Assembly (NCBI GenBank): GCA_009924135.1
Contig: RFSE01000049.1
Span: 1 to 32,894, forward strand
DNA: 32,894 nucleotides
Source: Pseudomonadota bacterium
GTDB lineage: Bacteria; Verrucomicrobiota; Verrucomicrobiia; Limisphaerales; SXTU01
Direction: 5' to 3'
The number at the start of each line of letters is the position of its first letter. Positions within the stretch are counted from its first letter, which is position 1. The notes below the pieces were generated by a model. That model was not told the DNA's origin. It did not search any database and was given only the letters and a program-made list of their open reading frames with translations. This document shows positions 7,932-17,117 of this stretch, in pieces. A program made the translations under genes and the position numbers.

Positions 7932-9200
7932 ATGAAAGCGCCTCTGCTCAACCGCCGCACCTTCCTCCGGGGTGCCGGGGTCACGCTCGCCTTGCCGCTG
8001 CTCGAGGCGATGATGCCACTGCGGGCGCAAACCGCCGCGCCGCCGCGCCGGATGATCTGCATCAACACCTCGCTGGGGCTGCATACGCCGAATTTGTTCC
8101 CGGAACAGGCCGGCAAGGACTACGCGCTGACGCCCTATCTGGAGCCTCTTCAGGAGCTCCGCCGCGAGTTCACGGTCATCTCCGGCCTGTCGCATCCCGA
8201 GGTGGATGGCGGGCATCCCGCCGAACTTTGCTATCTCACCGCCGCCCCGCACCCGCGCGCGGACAATTTCAAGAACACGATCTCGCTCGACCAGTACGCC
8301 ATCGAGAAGCTGGTGCCGGACACGCGTTTCGGCTCGCTCACCCTCGCGTCCTCATCGAGCCGGGGCCTGTCGTTCACGCGCAGCGGCGTGCCGATCCCGG
8401 CGGAGGAGCGGCCTTCGCGCGTGTTCAAGAGCATGTTCGTGGACGGCACGGCGGCGGAGATCAACACCCAGGTGCAGCGGCTAAAGCAGGGCCAAAGCAT
8501 CATGGACACCGTGAATGAGGAGGCGAAGGATTTCCAACGCGGCCTCGGCAAGCCCGACCGCGACAAGCTCGACGAGTATTTCACCTCCGTCCGTGAGGTG
8601 GAGCTGCGCATGGTCAAGGCGCAGGACTGGGCCCGCCGTCCGAAGCCGAAGGTGGACGCCAAGCCGCCGACGGACATCGCCAGCGCCACGGAAGTCCCCG
8701 CGCGCGTGCGGCTCATGATCGACCTCATGCACCTCGCGCTCCAGACGGACTCGACGCGCTACATCACCTTTGCCCTGAACGGCCTCAACGCCGTTCCCAT
8801 CATTCCCGGCGTCACGCAGGACTGGCACAACCTCTCGCACCACGGCCAGGACCCGGCGAAGCTCGCCGAACTCAAGGTCGTGGAACTGCAACAGATGAAA
8901 TTGCTGGGCGAACTGCTGGCGAAGCTCAAGGGCACGCAGGAGCAAGGCGGCACGTTGCTCGACCGCACCATCGTGATGTTCGGCAGCAACCTCGGCAACG
9001 CCAGCAGCCACGACAACAAGAACCTCCCGATCCTCGTCGCCGGCGGCGGCTTCAAGCACGGCCAGCACCTCGCCTTCGACCCCAAAAAAAACCCGCCGCT
9101 CTCGAACCTCTACGTGCAGTTCCTCCGTCGCCTCGGCGCAGACGTGAACGCGTTCGGCTCCTCCAGCAACGGAACGATTCCGGGTTTCGAACTGGCGTAG
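7932..9200 (+). CDS. DUF1552 family Tat-exported protein
   Basis: 422 residues. The N-terminus NRRTFLRGAGVTLALPLLEA has a twin-arginine motif (RR at 8-9), so export in folded form by Tat is expected. The body matches the DUF1552 family: SLGLHTPNLFPEQAGKDY, the GLSHPEVDGGH segment, SLDQYAIEKL, and near the C-terminus DWHNLSHHGQDP with MFGSNLGNASSHDNKNLP. DUF1552 proteins belong to the secreted proteins of Planctomycetes and Verrucomicrobia, and their function is not established. They usually sit next to a cytochrome-like DUF1587/1592 partner, but none is in this window. The gene starts 12 bp after the preceding hypothetical. It is convergent with the gene cluster on the minus strand. Confidence 0.88.
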   Translation: MKAPLLNRRTFLRGAGVTLALPLLEAMMPLRAQTAAPPRRMICINTSLGLHTPNLFPEQAGKDYALTPYLEPLQELRREFTVISGLSHPEVDGGHPAELCYLTAAPHPRADNFKNTISLDQYAIEKLVPDTRFGSLTLASSSSRGLSFTRSGVPIPAEERPSRVFKSMFVDGTAAEINTQVQRLKQGQSIMDTVNEEAKDFQRGLGKPDRDKLDEYFTSVREVELRMVKAQDWARRPKPKVDAKPPTDIASATEVPARVRLMIDLMHLALQTDSTRYITFALNGLNAVPIIPGVTQDWHNLSHHGQDPAKLAELKVVELQQMKLLGELLAKLKGTQEQGGTLLDRTIVMFGSNLGNASSHDNKNLPILVAGGGFKHGQHLAFDPKKNPPLSNLYVQFLRRLGADVNAFGSSSNGTIPGFELA

Positions 9201-9457
9201 TGCACTGGTGGACAGCTTGTTGGGCTTGGTTGGATTCCCCATCTGCGGTCGTCTTGAATCTGCGGGTATTAATTTTAGAAGCGCGCTATCCAGACCGGCC
9301 AGGCGCTATCGGCACTTCGCAGAAAGTCGCTCGGGCCTCGCTTTTCGAAGTCGCGCCCGCAACGGGTCGCCGCCGCCGTGATCGACTCCGTCACCCCACT
9401 CACCTCCCGCACAATAGTCGGCGCTGGGAATTGAGCCGCCGTTGCGTCCGTCGGCCG
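9201..9457. other. Spacer between convergent genes, nothing recognised
   Basis: 257 bases between two stop codons. No coding region with plausible protein character, no strong terminator hairpin and no match to the other repeat families of the window was seen. Confidence 0.5.
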
Positions 9458-11896
9458 CTATTTTGAAGCGTGCCGGACCTTGAATTCGGAAAGGCCGATG
9501 ACCGTGGGCTGCGTCGTGCTCGATTCAAGGGAAGCGATGAACTTGTCCATTTTTTCAACCTGTTCACTTTTCCCTTTCTTGGCTTCGACGGCGAATTGGG
9601 CGCGGATTTCGCGGAGTTGCGGCAGGACGGTTTTGGCATGGGCACCGTAACGCTGGAGGTATTTGAGGCAAGGATCGACCCTTTTGCCGGCGCCCCAGCG
9701 CGGTGGCTCCATGACGGTGACGCACAGCGCCATGCCTTCGCGGATGTGCAGGCGCGAGAGCAGGTCCAGGCCGGCCAGGCGAATGCCGTCGCCGAACATT
9801 TCATTGCTCGGAGCGAGCTGTTCGACCGCCCGGGTGATCGCGGGGAGCAACTCGATCAGATCGGCGTCGGTCAGGTCGTCGAATATTTTCCGCACCGAGG
9901 CACGGACGACGCTGTCATCATTTTTCAGCAGTGATTGCACGGCGGGGAGGAGCAGCTTGCGGTCAACGCCATCAAGGGATTCGGCGAGAATGCTCTTCGG
10001 CTCGCGGTGGCCAGGGTAGGGCGAAAAAAGCGCGACCGCCGCCGCGCGTTGAGCCATGTGGCGCGGATCGGCGGGATTCGGACGCAGGGTCATGGCGAGC
10101 AGATCGCTCACGCTGGCTTTGCGCGCCGCCGCGCCCAGGTTCGGCAGGGCTTCGGCGGCGAGACTTTGCAGCCAGGGGTCCGGGTCTTTGAGCAAGGCCC
10201 GCAGTTGCGGTGCGGCGGCGTCAGCGCGTGGACCGATGGCGCCGAGACCTTCGCAGGCTCCGTAGCGGGCATCGCGGTTGTTGCTGGCCAGCAGTTTGAG
10301 CAGTGCGGGGGCGAAATCGCCCTGTTTTTTTCCCAGCGCGGCGGCGGAACGCAGGCGCACGGCGGGCGACCAGCTCGCCAGCCCCGCGAGCAGTTGTTCG
10401 GGTGTGCGCCGGTCGTAGCCGTTCTCCGCATTTTTGTATGGGTAGTCGCGTCCGGCGGCGATGACCTCAGCGACTTGCGCGGCATTGAGCGCGGGCGCGG
10501 CGAATGATTTTTTCCCGGTGAGCCGCAGGCTTTTCAGCGGCAGCGCATACGCGAGCAGATAGCCGCCCGAACAATCCCAGCCCTTGTAACTGCCGTGCTC
10601 CTCCTCCCCGACAGGCGCACCTTGATAGACGAAACTCGCGTCCCAGCCCCGCGCGAGGTCGTAATACCAGGCCTGCTCCTTCAAATACGCGCCGGTTGCG
10701 AGCGGGCCGATGCGCGCGACGCCGGGCAGTGCCCAGAGCACGTTGAAATAGTTGCCCGTGTGTCCGCGCTCGCGCTCGCTGTAGGCGGCCGTGGACATTT
10801 TGGCGAAGAACTCCGCCGCCTCGCGGTCACCGAGCAAATCGTAGAGCACCGCCGCGCTGGCGCACTTGCCGTTGTCCTCGTGCGCGGGGAACGGCTGGTG
10901 GTCACCGTAGGGCACCGCGCCCTTGTTGACATACCAGCGCACGAAGCCAGCGGCCTTGGCGATCGCGCTGTCGAGGACTGCCTCCTTCACGCCCGCCTCG
11001 TGCGCGAGCACGATGCCGATGGTGAGGCTGATGCCCGGCTGGTTCATGCTCCCGTAGCCGTTCAGGTTCCCGTCGGGCCGCGCAAATTTGTGCCCCCAAG
11101 TGCCGACGCCGCTCTGGCCGCGCGCGGATTCGAGCGCGAGGCGTTTCAGCCCGGGCACCACCGATTGGTCGCCGGTCGCCATCACATACTCTGCCAGAAA
11201 ACTGAGAATGTAGCCGTAATGCCACGTCGCGAATCCGTCCGTCGAAAAGCCTGCGGCCCAGCGCGCCTCCGTCTGGAGCATCGGCAGATACTCCTTGTTC
11301 CCGCTGGCGAGCAATGCGAGCGCATTGAGCGAGCGGGGAATCGGGTTCACCGTGCGTGCGTAATTCGGCGAGCTCATCCGTTGCGCGAGCGACTTGCAGC
11401 CCAACTCAAAAATGCGCTTCGATTTCGCGCAATCATACGGCGCGGTGGCGCTGTAAGAGCCCAGCACCGGCAGCGTCACCACGGCCTCGTCCGTCTTACC
11501 CGCGCGCCAGCGCAGCAGCCGCAATTTCCCGCCGCCCTTTTCCGACTCCGCCGCTGCAATGGCGCCGGCAAACTGGGTGCGCGCATCGCCGGAGAAGTTC
11601 TTCCCCTCCACACCGAGAATCACATCACCGACGCTCAATGCCGCAGCCGCCGGCGAGTCCTTTGCCACCGCCGTCACGAGAATCTGCCGCGCTTCACCCG
11701 AGTGTCCGTTGGCAGTGTAAATCCACCCGCGCGCCCCGGTCGGCCCGAGCGTCCAGTCGTGAGGCGCGTCCTTCGCGAGGGTGTCGCCCTTGGTAAAGTC
11801 GGGCACCGCCGTCTCGACGCGCTTGCCCGCGGCGAAAGCAGCGCCATGCGCGGCGAGGATGGCAGCGAGCGCGAGGGTGAGGAGGGACGTTTTCAT
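9458..11896 (-). CDS. DUF6288 protein with PDZ and HEAT repeats, secreted
   Basis: 812 residues from the ATG at 11896, chosen because it gives a clean Sec signal peptide (MKTSLLTLALAAILAAHGAA); the frame is open further upstream, but there it crosses the esterase remnant. After the signal comes the family-typical HDWTLGPTGARGWIY (46-60), then a PDZ-like domain (about 60-140, with VTAVAKDSPAAAALSVGDVI). A long all-helical middle region follows, with Tyr/Trp-rich motifs (AYSERERGHTGNYFNVLW, YDLARGWDASF) suggestive of an alpha/alpha toroid. From about 540 there are HEAT-type helical repeats (LLKLLASNNRDARYGACEGL, LRALLKDPDPWLQSLAAEAL). The family is uncharacterised; a role in processing or binding polymeric substrates is only inferred from the toroid-plus-PDZ layout and from the neighbouring esterases. 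It is probably the last gene of the minus-strand cluster. Confidence 0.82.
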   Translation of the reverse strand: MKTSLLTLALAAILAAHGAAFAAGKRVETAVPDFTKGDTLAKDAPHDWTLGPTGARGWIYTANGHSGEARQILVTAVAKDSPAAAALSVGDVILGVEGKNFSGDARTQFAGAIAAAESEKGGGKLRLLRWRAGKTDEAVVTLPVLGSYSATAPYDCAKSKRIFELGCKSLAQRMSSPNYARTVNPIPRSLNALALLASGNKEYLPMLQTEARWAAGFSTDGFATWHYGYILSFLAEYVMATGDQSVVPGLKRLALESARGQSGVGTWGHKFARPDGNLNGYGSMNQPGISLTIGIVLAHEAGVKEAVLDSAIAKAAGFVRWYVNKGAVPYGDHQPFPAHEDNGKCASAAVLYDLLGDREAAEFFAKMSTAAYSERERGHTGNYFNVLWALPGVARIGPLATGAYLKEQAWYYDLARGWDASFVYQGAPVGEEEHGSYKGWDCSGGYLLAYALPLKSLRLTGKKSFAAPALNAAQVAEVIAAGRDYPYKNAENGYDRRTPEQLLAGLASWSPAVRLRSAAALGKKQGDFAPALLKLLASNNRDARYGACEGLGAIGPRADAAAPQLRALLKDPDPWLQSLAAEALPNLGAAARKASVSDLLAMTLRPNPADPRHMAQRAAAVALFSPYPGHREPKSILAESLDGVDRKLLLPAVQSLLKNDDSVVRASVRKIFDDLTDADLIELLPAITRAVEQLAPSNEMFGDGIRLAGLDLLSRLHIREGMALCVTVMEPPRWGAGKRVDPCLKYLQRYGAHAKTVLPQLREIRAQFAVEAKKGKSEQVEKMDKFIASLESSTTQPTVIGLSEFKVRHASK

Positions 11897-11904
11897 GGAC
11901 AGGG

Positions 11905-12024
11905 TCAGCGCTTTTGTTCGTTCATCATCTGGAGCGTCGCTTCGGCAAACGCCTTGCCCATCAGCGCGAAGGTCTTCGCGCAGCCGAGGTATTGAGTTTG
12001 GTGGCTGTTTGTGAGGGATTGAAT
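11905..12024 (-). pseudogene. C-terminal remnant of a second SASA-type esterase
   Basis: On the minus strand this 120-base stretch is open and in the same frame as the upstream esterase, directly after its TGA (12027-12025). It ends with its own TGA (11907-11905). It encodes about 39 codons, including QYLGCAKTFALMGKAFAEA. That lines up with the last residues of the intact esterase, HYLGAAKIMAPIGKAFAEA: 15 identities in the 26 positions from YLG to the Gln near the end. The remnant therefore looks like the tail of a diverged tandem paralogue, the rest of which has been lost. A C-terminal extension made by TGA readthrough is a less likely alternative. Confidence 0.72.
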
Positions 12025-13236
12025 TCATCGTGGCGCGCTATCTTGCTTTGTCATAAGCGGCACCAACGCTTCGGCGAAGGCTTTGCCGATCGGGGCCATG
12101 ATCTTGGCGGCACCGAGATAGTGAAAGCCGAAGTTGGAAACGCCGTTCATGCGCGCGGCGATTTCCGGCGGGAGCTGATCTGCGATGAACTTGTTCTTGA
12201 AAGCCTCGCCGTCCTTGACCGGATGCTTCTTGATTTCCTCGGCCAATGCTTTGTCCGCCTTTGGCCAGAGGGCTTGCACGCGCTTCCGCGTCTCATCCAG
12301 ATCACTGTCCCAGTACGGCGCTGTCTGCACGGCCACGACGTTGCCTTTAAGCTCGGGAAGCGCTGCCGGCGCGGCCTGGGCTTCGTGGAAATACGTTTCA
12401 TTCAACGGTGGCTTCGCACCGTTCAAGCCCATGACACCGATCACAAAAGGCATCTTCGGGGCAGGCAAATCCTTGCGCACATCGCGGATGAATTGCGCCA
12501 GCAGTTCACTGTAGAGATCGTAACCGCCGGACTGGCTGTGTTTCTCATACGTCCATGAGCTGACGAGATCGTTGAATCCTTGGAACCAAACGAAGCCTGC
12601 CACCTCGTAGCCTTGGCTCGGATCGTAATCCGGCACAACGCGCTTGATGTCCGCCAGCACCTTCCGCACATGGTCCATCATGAGGCGATAGTAAACGCCC
12701 GTGGCTGCAATCTTCTCGGCTTTGAACTTTTCCGCATCGTCACCGCGCTTCTTTCGTTGATTCAATTCGAACTCGCTCCACACATACGGCCCCGCGCTGG
12801 GCGGGCGAAAATTCGTGTGCAAATCCTTGCCGCCCCATGAAGTCTTGATGATGAGGATCGGTTCGTTCAGCAGCTTTTCCATGTAAAGGCCGAACGTGAA
12901 CTCCGGGCCGATGCACTGGCGCGACGCGCCAAAACCGGTCGTCAGCTTGCCTTTCTGCTCGGTCTTGTCGTCGCCCGCACAACCGATGGATGAAATCCAA
13001 ACCTTCTCACACACGCGCGGCGAGCCATCGGCATTGCGCATCTCCTTGAGCAGCGGTGCGGTCTTCGGGTCGGTGGCCATGTAGTCGAAGGTCGAGACAT
13101 TCACGTGTCCCTGCATGTTCGACTGTCCGGCGAGGATGAAGACTTTCAGCGGCTTCTTTTCAGCAGCGAGTGAATGACCACAGAGGAGAGCGGAGAGCGC
13201 GAGGAGTGGAACCAGGAGTCTTGGCGATGTTTTCAT
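12025..13236 (-). CDS. SASA-domain (sialate O-acetylesterase-like) secreted esterase
   Basis: 403 residues. A signal peptide (about 1-25) is followed at once by the SASA block KVFILAGQSNMQGH (nucleophile Ser39). Family members remove acetyl groups from sialic acids or from plant polysaccharides such as xylan; the substrate here is unknown. Other visible blocks are IIKTSWGGKDL (129-139) and WFQGFND (217-223), which replaces the usual W.QGE.D/N motif: F221 stands where Glu is normal. A C-terminal FHYLGAAKI holds a candidate catalytic His372. A remnant of a paralogue follows directly after the stop. It is part of the minus-strand cluster, 83 bp after the large DUF2341-SASA gene and ahead of the DUF6288 gene. 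Confidence 0.85.
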   Translation of the reverse strand: MKTSPRLLVPLLALSALLCGHSLAAEKKPLKVFILAGQSNMQGHVNVSTFDYMATDPKTAPLLKEMRNADGSPRVCEKVWISSIGCAGDDKTEQKGKLTTGFGASRQCIGPEFTFGLYMEKLLNEPILIIKTSWGGKDLHTNFRPPSAGPYVWSEFELNQRKKRGDDAEKFKAEKIAATGVYYRLMMDHVRKVLADIKRVVPDYDPSQGYEVAGFVWFQGFNDLVSSWTYEKHSQSGGYDLYSELLAQFIRDVRKDLPAPKMPFVIGVMGLNGAKPPLNETYFHEAQAAPAALPELKGNVVAVQTAPYWDSDLDETRKRVQALWPKADKALAEEIKKHPVKDGEAFKNKFIADQLPPEIAARMNGVSNFGFHYLGAAKIMAPIGKAFAEALVPLMTKQDSAPR

Positions 13237-13319
13237 TTCGGATTGAGTCGGTTGCGAGATTTCCGGTCAGTTGCGCGTGAGGCGTGGTGTTTCACGGCAT
13301 AAATGGACCGAGAAGGATT

Positions 13320-16316
13320 TCAGCGGTATGGAATTGTCTTCGTCGGCGCGGAGATAGGCACCTCGCAAAAGGTCAACGCCGCAAGGCCGTTGGCACCGTT
13401 GAGCAGGGTGTCCTGATTCCACGCGATCTCTTTGAGATACGTGATCTTGGTCCCGGCGGCACCTTCGACCAGTTTCAAGGTGAGCACGTTGCCGGTGACG
13501 CTGCCCGAGGCGATCTTGCCCTTTTCCCCATCCAGATAAAACTGCCCGGCCAGCGCGTCAGTCCAGACGACGGGCTGATCAAACTCGAGAGTGATCGTGT
13601 CCTTCGCGGCACCGGCAAACGCAGCCTGCCGCAAGTTGGGCGGGGTGATCGAAGCGGCCGGTACCTTGCCATAGTGATCCCGTTCGAGGAGCGGCTGGAT
13701 TAACCGCGCAAACTCCGCCCAGCCGACCAACGGAAAGTGGCACCCGCCGGGCGGACGCACACCGAGCGTGGACATGATGCTCATGTTCGCAAAGAGCTGC
13801 GGCAACGTACGTTGCTTTTCGCGCAACCGGTCCCCTGAGCCGTCGCGCCCGCCCATGCTGCAGGAGTTCGGCCAGATCTGGAACACGTAGTAGTGCTGCA
13901 CATTCGGAAAGTCCCGTTTCCAGCCAGCCGCCATCTCCACGAACAACGGCTGGTAAGTCTCCCAGCCGTAGCCGCCGGTCGGTCCGTCGGAGCCCTGGTC
14001 GTTCTCACCCTGATGCCACAGGATGCCACGGATGCCGTGGGTCAGCTTCGCCTGCTGCACGCGCCAGAGCATCCGGCCGTAAATGGTGGTAAGATCGGTC
14101 GGGGCGGCCGGGTTGCGCTGATGCTGATCGATGCGCGTGCCACCGACGGCGGCGTTGATGAGGAAGATCGGCATCTTCTGGCTGTCGAGCAATCGCTTGG
14201 CGAGTTCCATGCCCCACCAGCCCAGCTCAGCCTTCTCGCCCTTCTGCGCCTTCCAAACCGGCAGCACCCACAGGTTCCCGGTGTTGTCCTTCGGGTTTTG
14301 CGAGGGACGCGCGTAGCTGCGAATCCACTCGTTGGTCTCGGGCGGGGACTTCTCGCCGGTGTCAGTCGCGAGCGCGTTGGACTGGCCGTCGATGAGGTAG
14401 GCATCGCCACAAACGAGGTTGCCGACGCTGCGCACCACCGTCTCCTGGCCACCGGCTTTCGTACCGAACTCGATACGGTATTTGATCAGCCCCGGTTTGA
14501 GCTTCGTGGAGAGGGCGTAGGACTTGTCCGGCCCGGGCTTCGCCGTCTCAGTCTTCACGAGCTTGTCATCCGCGTAGAGCTTGAGGAACACCGCATCGGC
14601 GGCTTCGGCCAGCGTGCCGTTGCAATGGAGTGTTCCCTCGTTTTTTTCATCGCGCGCGTAAAACTGGCCTTCCTCTGGCTGCTCGTCCTTGGCCGGAATC
14701 CGCGCCACCCACGGATCGCTCTTCGGCTCCTTCACGTCGATGGTCACGGACTGCTTGGCGGGCTGGCCACCGTTGCTCACCGTGGCCGTGACGGTCAGCT
14801 TCCCGCTGTTCTGCGCGCGCTGGAGCAGGAGTTTGCCCGGCGCAACTTCCTTGATGACCGCGAACGGTCCCGCGCTCCACTCGAACTTCAACTCGCCCGC
14901 GCCCTTCGCCTGCATTGCCGGAAGATTCGCGACCTGCGGCACCACTTCGATCGTTGCGCGCCCGTCCCACGTCGTCGGAGCCTTCAGTGTGAAGACCGGC
15001 TCAGGGATGCTTTCTTTTACGGTGATGGCGATGTCCTTGGTCTTCACGCCATCCGAGTAAACTGCTTTGAACTGGAGCGTCGCAGTCGTGTCGCCCGTCA
15101 CGCGGCCAGCGGCGAACTGGTAGGCGAAACGGTCCGTCGCCACCACGGCCTCGTGACCGTCGCGCTTGAGCACCCAGTAGATTTTCTGGGCCCCGCCCGC
15201 CTGCGCCGTGATCGTGACGCTCTTGTCCTCCTCGACAACGACCTTCTCCGACGACACGCCAAACGCATTTCCCGGCTGCACCAGCGGGCCGACCAGCGTC
15301 TGCTGCGGCTTCTGGTTCTCGTATTGCAACCGCACCCAATCTGCCGAACGTTCAACCTTCGAGACCCGCACTTCATCCAGGTCGCCGACGAAGGTGTAGT
15401 TGTTATACCAGCCGCCAATCCACAACCGCGCCGGGGTCTTGATGGCCAGCGGCGGCCCGTTTTTGGTATTGGTGCCGTCCAGCTTGCCGTTCACATAGAG
15501 ACGCGACTCGCCCTGGCGGTACGTGTGCACCACATGGGTCCATTCACCGGGCGTGATCCGGCTCTCCCCGGACACGTTGCCGCCGGAGAAGTAGCAGTCC
15601 ATCTGCACATGCGGCGGGCTGCGGAATTGCATCACCACCTTGCCCTGCGCCTGTTCGTTGCCCCAGGCGGCGATGGTGGTGTTGGGTGTTTCAGTGCGGA
15701 ACCAGGCCTCCGTGCTGTGCGAGCTTGCACCGGCGGGATAGCTGGCAATCTTGTCGCCGCCGAAGATGCCTGCCTTGCCCGGAAAATGACGGGCCTTGCC
15801 GACCATACCCGCCGTGACCGAGGTGCCCGTGTCCTTCGACTCCAGCGTGCCGACCTCATCCTGCACGATGTCGCCCAGATGCCACACGCTCAAGTAACCG
15901 TTGGACTCATTGAAGACCGCCTTGCCGTTGGACTCGCCCGCTGCGTCCGCCTTGCCCCAGTGCAGACGAATCGCCTGCCGCGCGTTACCCTCGATGCGCG
16001 GGATGCGTACCCAGACGCTCGCCATGCCGCTGGCCACATCCCATTCCTCAATCTGATACGCTAGCGGCGCCCCGGCGCTGGTGGAGAAGCGCAGGTCATC
16101 GCCATTGGCCTTCGCCTGTTTGAAGTCGAACCAGTCCTTGTGCAAGCGCACGAGCAACGGGAACTCTTCGAGCACTACTCCCGTCGGCAGGTTCGCGCCC
16201 TCGGGCGTGGTCAGCAGGTGAATGGTGCCGGTGTGAGACCAGCCCGGATATTGGGCGGAGTCAATTGCCGGCACTGCCAGCAGGCAGGCAACGGCAATGG
16301 ATAACAATCGGTTCAT
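13320..16316 (-). CDS. Large secreted DUF2341-LamG-SASA esterase
   Basis: 998 residues with a signal peptide (MNRLLSIAVACLLAVPAIDS). Domains in order: DUF2341 (about 48-122; FPLLVRLHKDWFDF, AYQIEEWD, ASVWVRIPRI, RLHWGK); a LamG/concanavalin-like domain (about 138-335; STEAWFRTE, GEWTHVVHTYRQGESRLYVNG, GDLDEVRVS), likely to bind carbohydrate; two Ig-like beta regions (about 355-435 and 440-530); then the SASA esterase domain (about 635-880). Motifs in the last are DGQSNAL (Ser646), NAAVGGTRID (721-730), WHQGEND (767-773) and GGCHFP (His860, candidate catalytic His). About 100 residues of beta structure end the protein. It starts at ATG 16316, overlapping the upstream stop by four bases (ATGA), so it is translationally coupled to the zincin gene. 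Confidence 0.9.
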   Translation of the reverse strand: MNRLLSIAVACLLAVPAIDSAQYPGWSHTGTIHLLTTPEGANLPTGVVLEEFPLLVRLHKDWFDFKQAKANGDDLRFSTSAGAPLAYQIEEWDVASGMASVWVRIPRIEGNARQAIRLHWGKADAAGESNGKAVFNESNGYLSVWHLGDIVQDEVGTLESKDTGTSVTAGMVGKARHFPGKAGIFGGDKIASYPAGASSHSTEAWFRTETPNTTIAAWGNEQAQGKVVMQFRSPPHVQMDCYFSGGNVSGESRITPGEWTHVVHTYRQGESRLYVNGKLDGTNTKNGPPLAIKTPARLWIGGWYNNYTFVGDLDEVRVSKVERSADWVRLQYENQKPQQTLVGPLVQPGNAFGVSSEKVVVEEDKSVTITAQAGGAQKIYWVLKRDGHEAVVATDRFAYQFAAGRVTGDTTATLQFKAVYSDGVKTKDIAITVKESIPEPVFTLKAPTTWDGRATIEVVPQVANLPAMQAKGAGELKFEWSAGPFAVIKEVAPGKLLLQRAQNSGKLTVTATVSNGGQPAKQSVTIDVKEPKSDPWVARIPAKDEQPEEGQFYARDEKNEGTLHCNGTLAEAADAVFLKLYADDKLVKTETAKPGPDKSYALSTKLKPGLIKYRIEFGTKAGGQETVVRSVGNLVCGDAYLIDGQSNALATDTGEKSPPETNEWIRSYARPSQNPKDNTGNLWVLPVWKAQKGEKAELGWWGMELAKRLLDSQKMPIFLINAAVGGTRIDQHQRNPAAPTDLTTIYGRMLWRVQQAKLTHGIRGILWHQGENDQGSDGPTGGYGWETYQPLFVEMAAGWKRDFPNVQHYYVFQIWPNSCSMGGRDGSGDRLREKQRTLPQLFANMSIMSTLGVRPPGGCHFPLVGWAEFARLIQPLLERDHYGKVPAASITPPNLRQAAFAGAAKDTITLEFDQPVVWTDALAGQFYLDGEKGKIASGSVTGNVLTLKLVEGAAGTKITYLKEIAWNQDTLLNGANGLAALTFCEVPISAPTKTIPYR

Positions 16317-17071
16317 GGTTTGGCTTTCGCTTTTGGTTGCGGGCGGCCCGGCAGCGGTCCCCAGATTTCTGCCAACAGGGCGAAGGTTTCCGGCTCGGCC
16401 TGCATCAGTTCACCGGTGACGAATGGGTAAAAATCGTTCGAACCGAAATAGGCCTCGGTCATTTCGGCGAAGAACTCCTTCTGGTTGGTCAGCCCGTAGT
16501 GCTCGCGCATGTGGCCGGGACTGGTGAGGACGGACTTGTACTTGCCGCTGTCGCGGAACTTCTTCCACACGGCGATGACGCGCGCGTCCTCGAAACCGAC
16601 AAACTGGTCGTGAAACGCATGGGCCAGCTCATGCAGCACCACCCACGGCATACGGTGGTTTTCGTACGGTGAGAGAAACTCCTCCACCACCGGGATGTGC
16701 ACGCACTTCACCAGGTCGGGACTATACCCGTGTTCCTTCAGCCAGCCCGCACCTGGGTGATACTGCATGTGATGCAAATCGCCGTAATCGAGATCCATCT
16801 CGATGGTCACGGCACGCAGTTTGGTGAGCGACTTCTCCGGCACGACAATGGTGATGGCCACGAGTCGGGCGGTAAGGAGCTTGAGCGCACGTTCGCCGAT
16901 GGCCGCGCCTTCGCCTTTGAGCAGGCGGTCATCGATGCGGATGTTCCAGCCTTCGATGTTGCGCGTGGTGTGCGCCGTCGGAAGCGGCGGGACCTTGGCC
17001 GGAACATCGGCGGCCGAGGCAGTCATGGTGAACAATGCGGACAAGGCAAGGAGCAGGAACAGGGGCTTCAT
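16313..17071 (-). CDS. Secreted zincin-like protein with HExxH motif
   Basis: 252 residues from the ATG at 17071, which gives the signal peptide MKPLFLLLALSALFTMTASA; the open frame upstream has no protein character. H147-E148-L-A-H151 (VVLHELAHAFHDQ) is a zinc-binding HExxH motif. The segment QKEFFAEMTEAYFG (197-210) offers Glu203 as a third ligand, as in gluzincin-type families. An N-terminal region (WNIRIDDRLLKGEG, then LDYGDLHHMQYHPGAGW) is conserved, as far as I recall, in Verrucomicrobia hypotheticals. Whether it is an active peptidase is not known. It sits 46 bp after the enolase-superfamily gene and overlaps the next gene by ATGA, so it is part of the same operon. Confidence 0.8.
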   Translation of the reverse strand: MKPLFLLLALSALFTMTASAADVPAKVPPLPTAHTTRNIEGWNIRIDDRLLKGEGAAIGERALKLLTARLVAITIVVPEKSLTKLRAVTIEMDLDYGDLHHMQYHPGAGWLKEHGYSPDLVKCVHIPVVEEFLSPYENHRMPWVVLHELAHAFHDQFVGFEDARVIAVWKKFRDSGKYKSVLTSPGHMREHYGLTNQKEFFAEMTEAYFGSNDFYPFVTGELMQAEPETFALLAEIWGPLPGRPQPKAKAKP

Positions 17072-17117
17072 AAGGGGTAATTCCGGGATACGGGTTGCTG
17101 AGCTGAGGATGGCGGGT

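Noticed and set aside
9201-9466. 88-codon open frame after the DUF1552 gene
   Set aside because: It has no start signal, no recognisable motif and runs into the convergent gene.
10595-11995. 466-codon open frame antisense to the DUF6288 gene
   Set aside because: Shadow frame; the DUF6288 strand carries the signal peptide, PDZ and HEAT motifs.
11897-12028. N-terminal extension of the DUF6288 frame
   Set aside because: It overlaps the esterase remnant in another frame, and the ATG at 11896 gives a proper signal peptide.
13893-16064. 723-codon open frame antisense to the DUF2341-SASA gene
   Set aside because: Long because of GC content; the opposite strand has convincing domains and a coupled start.
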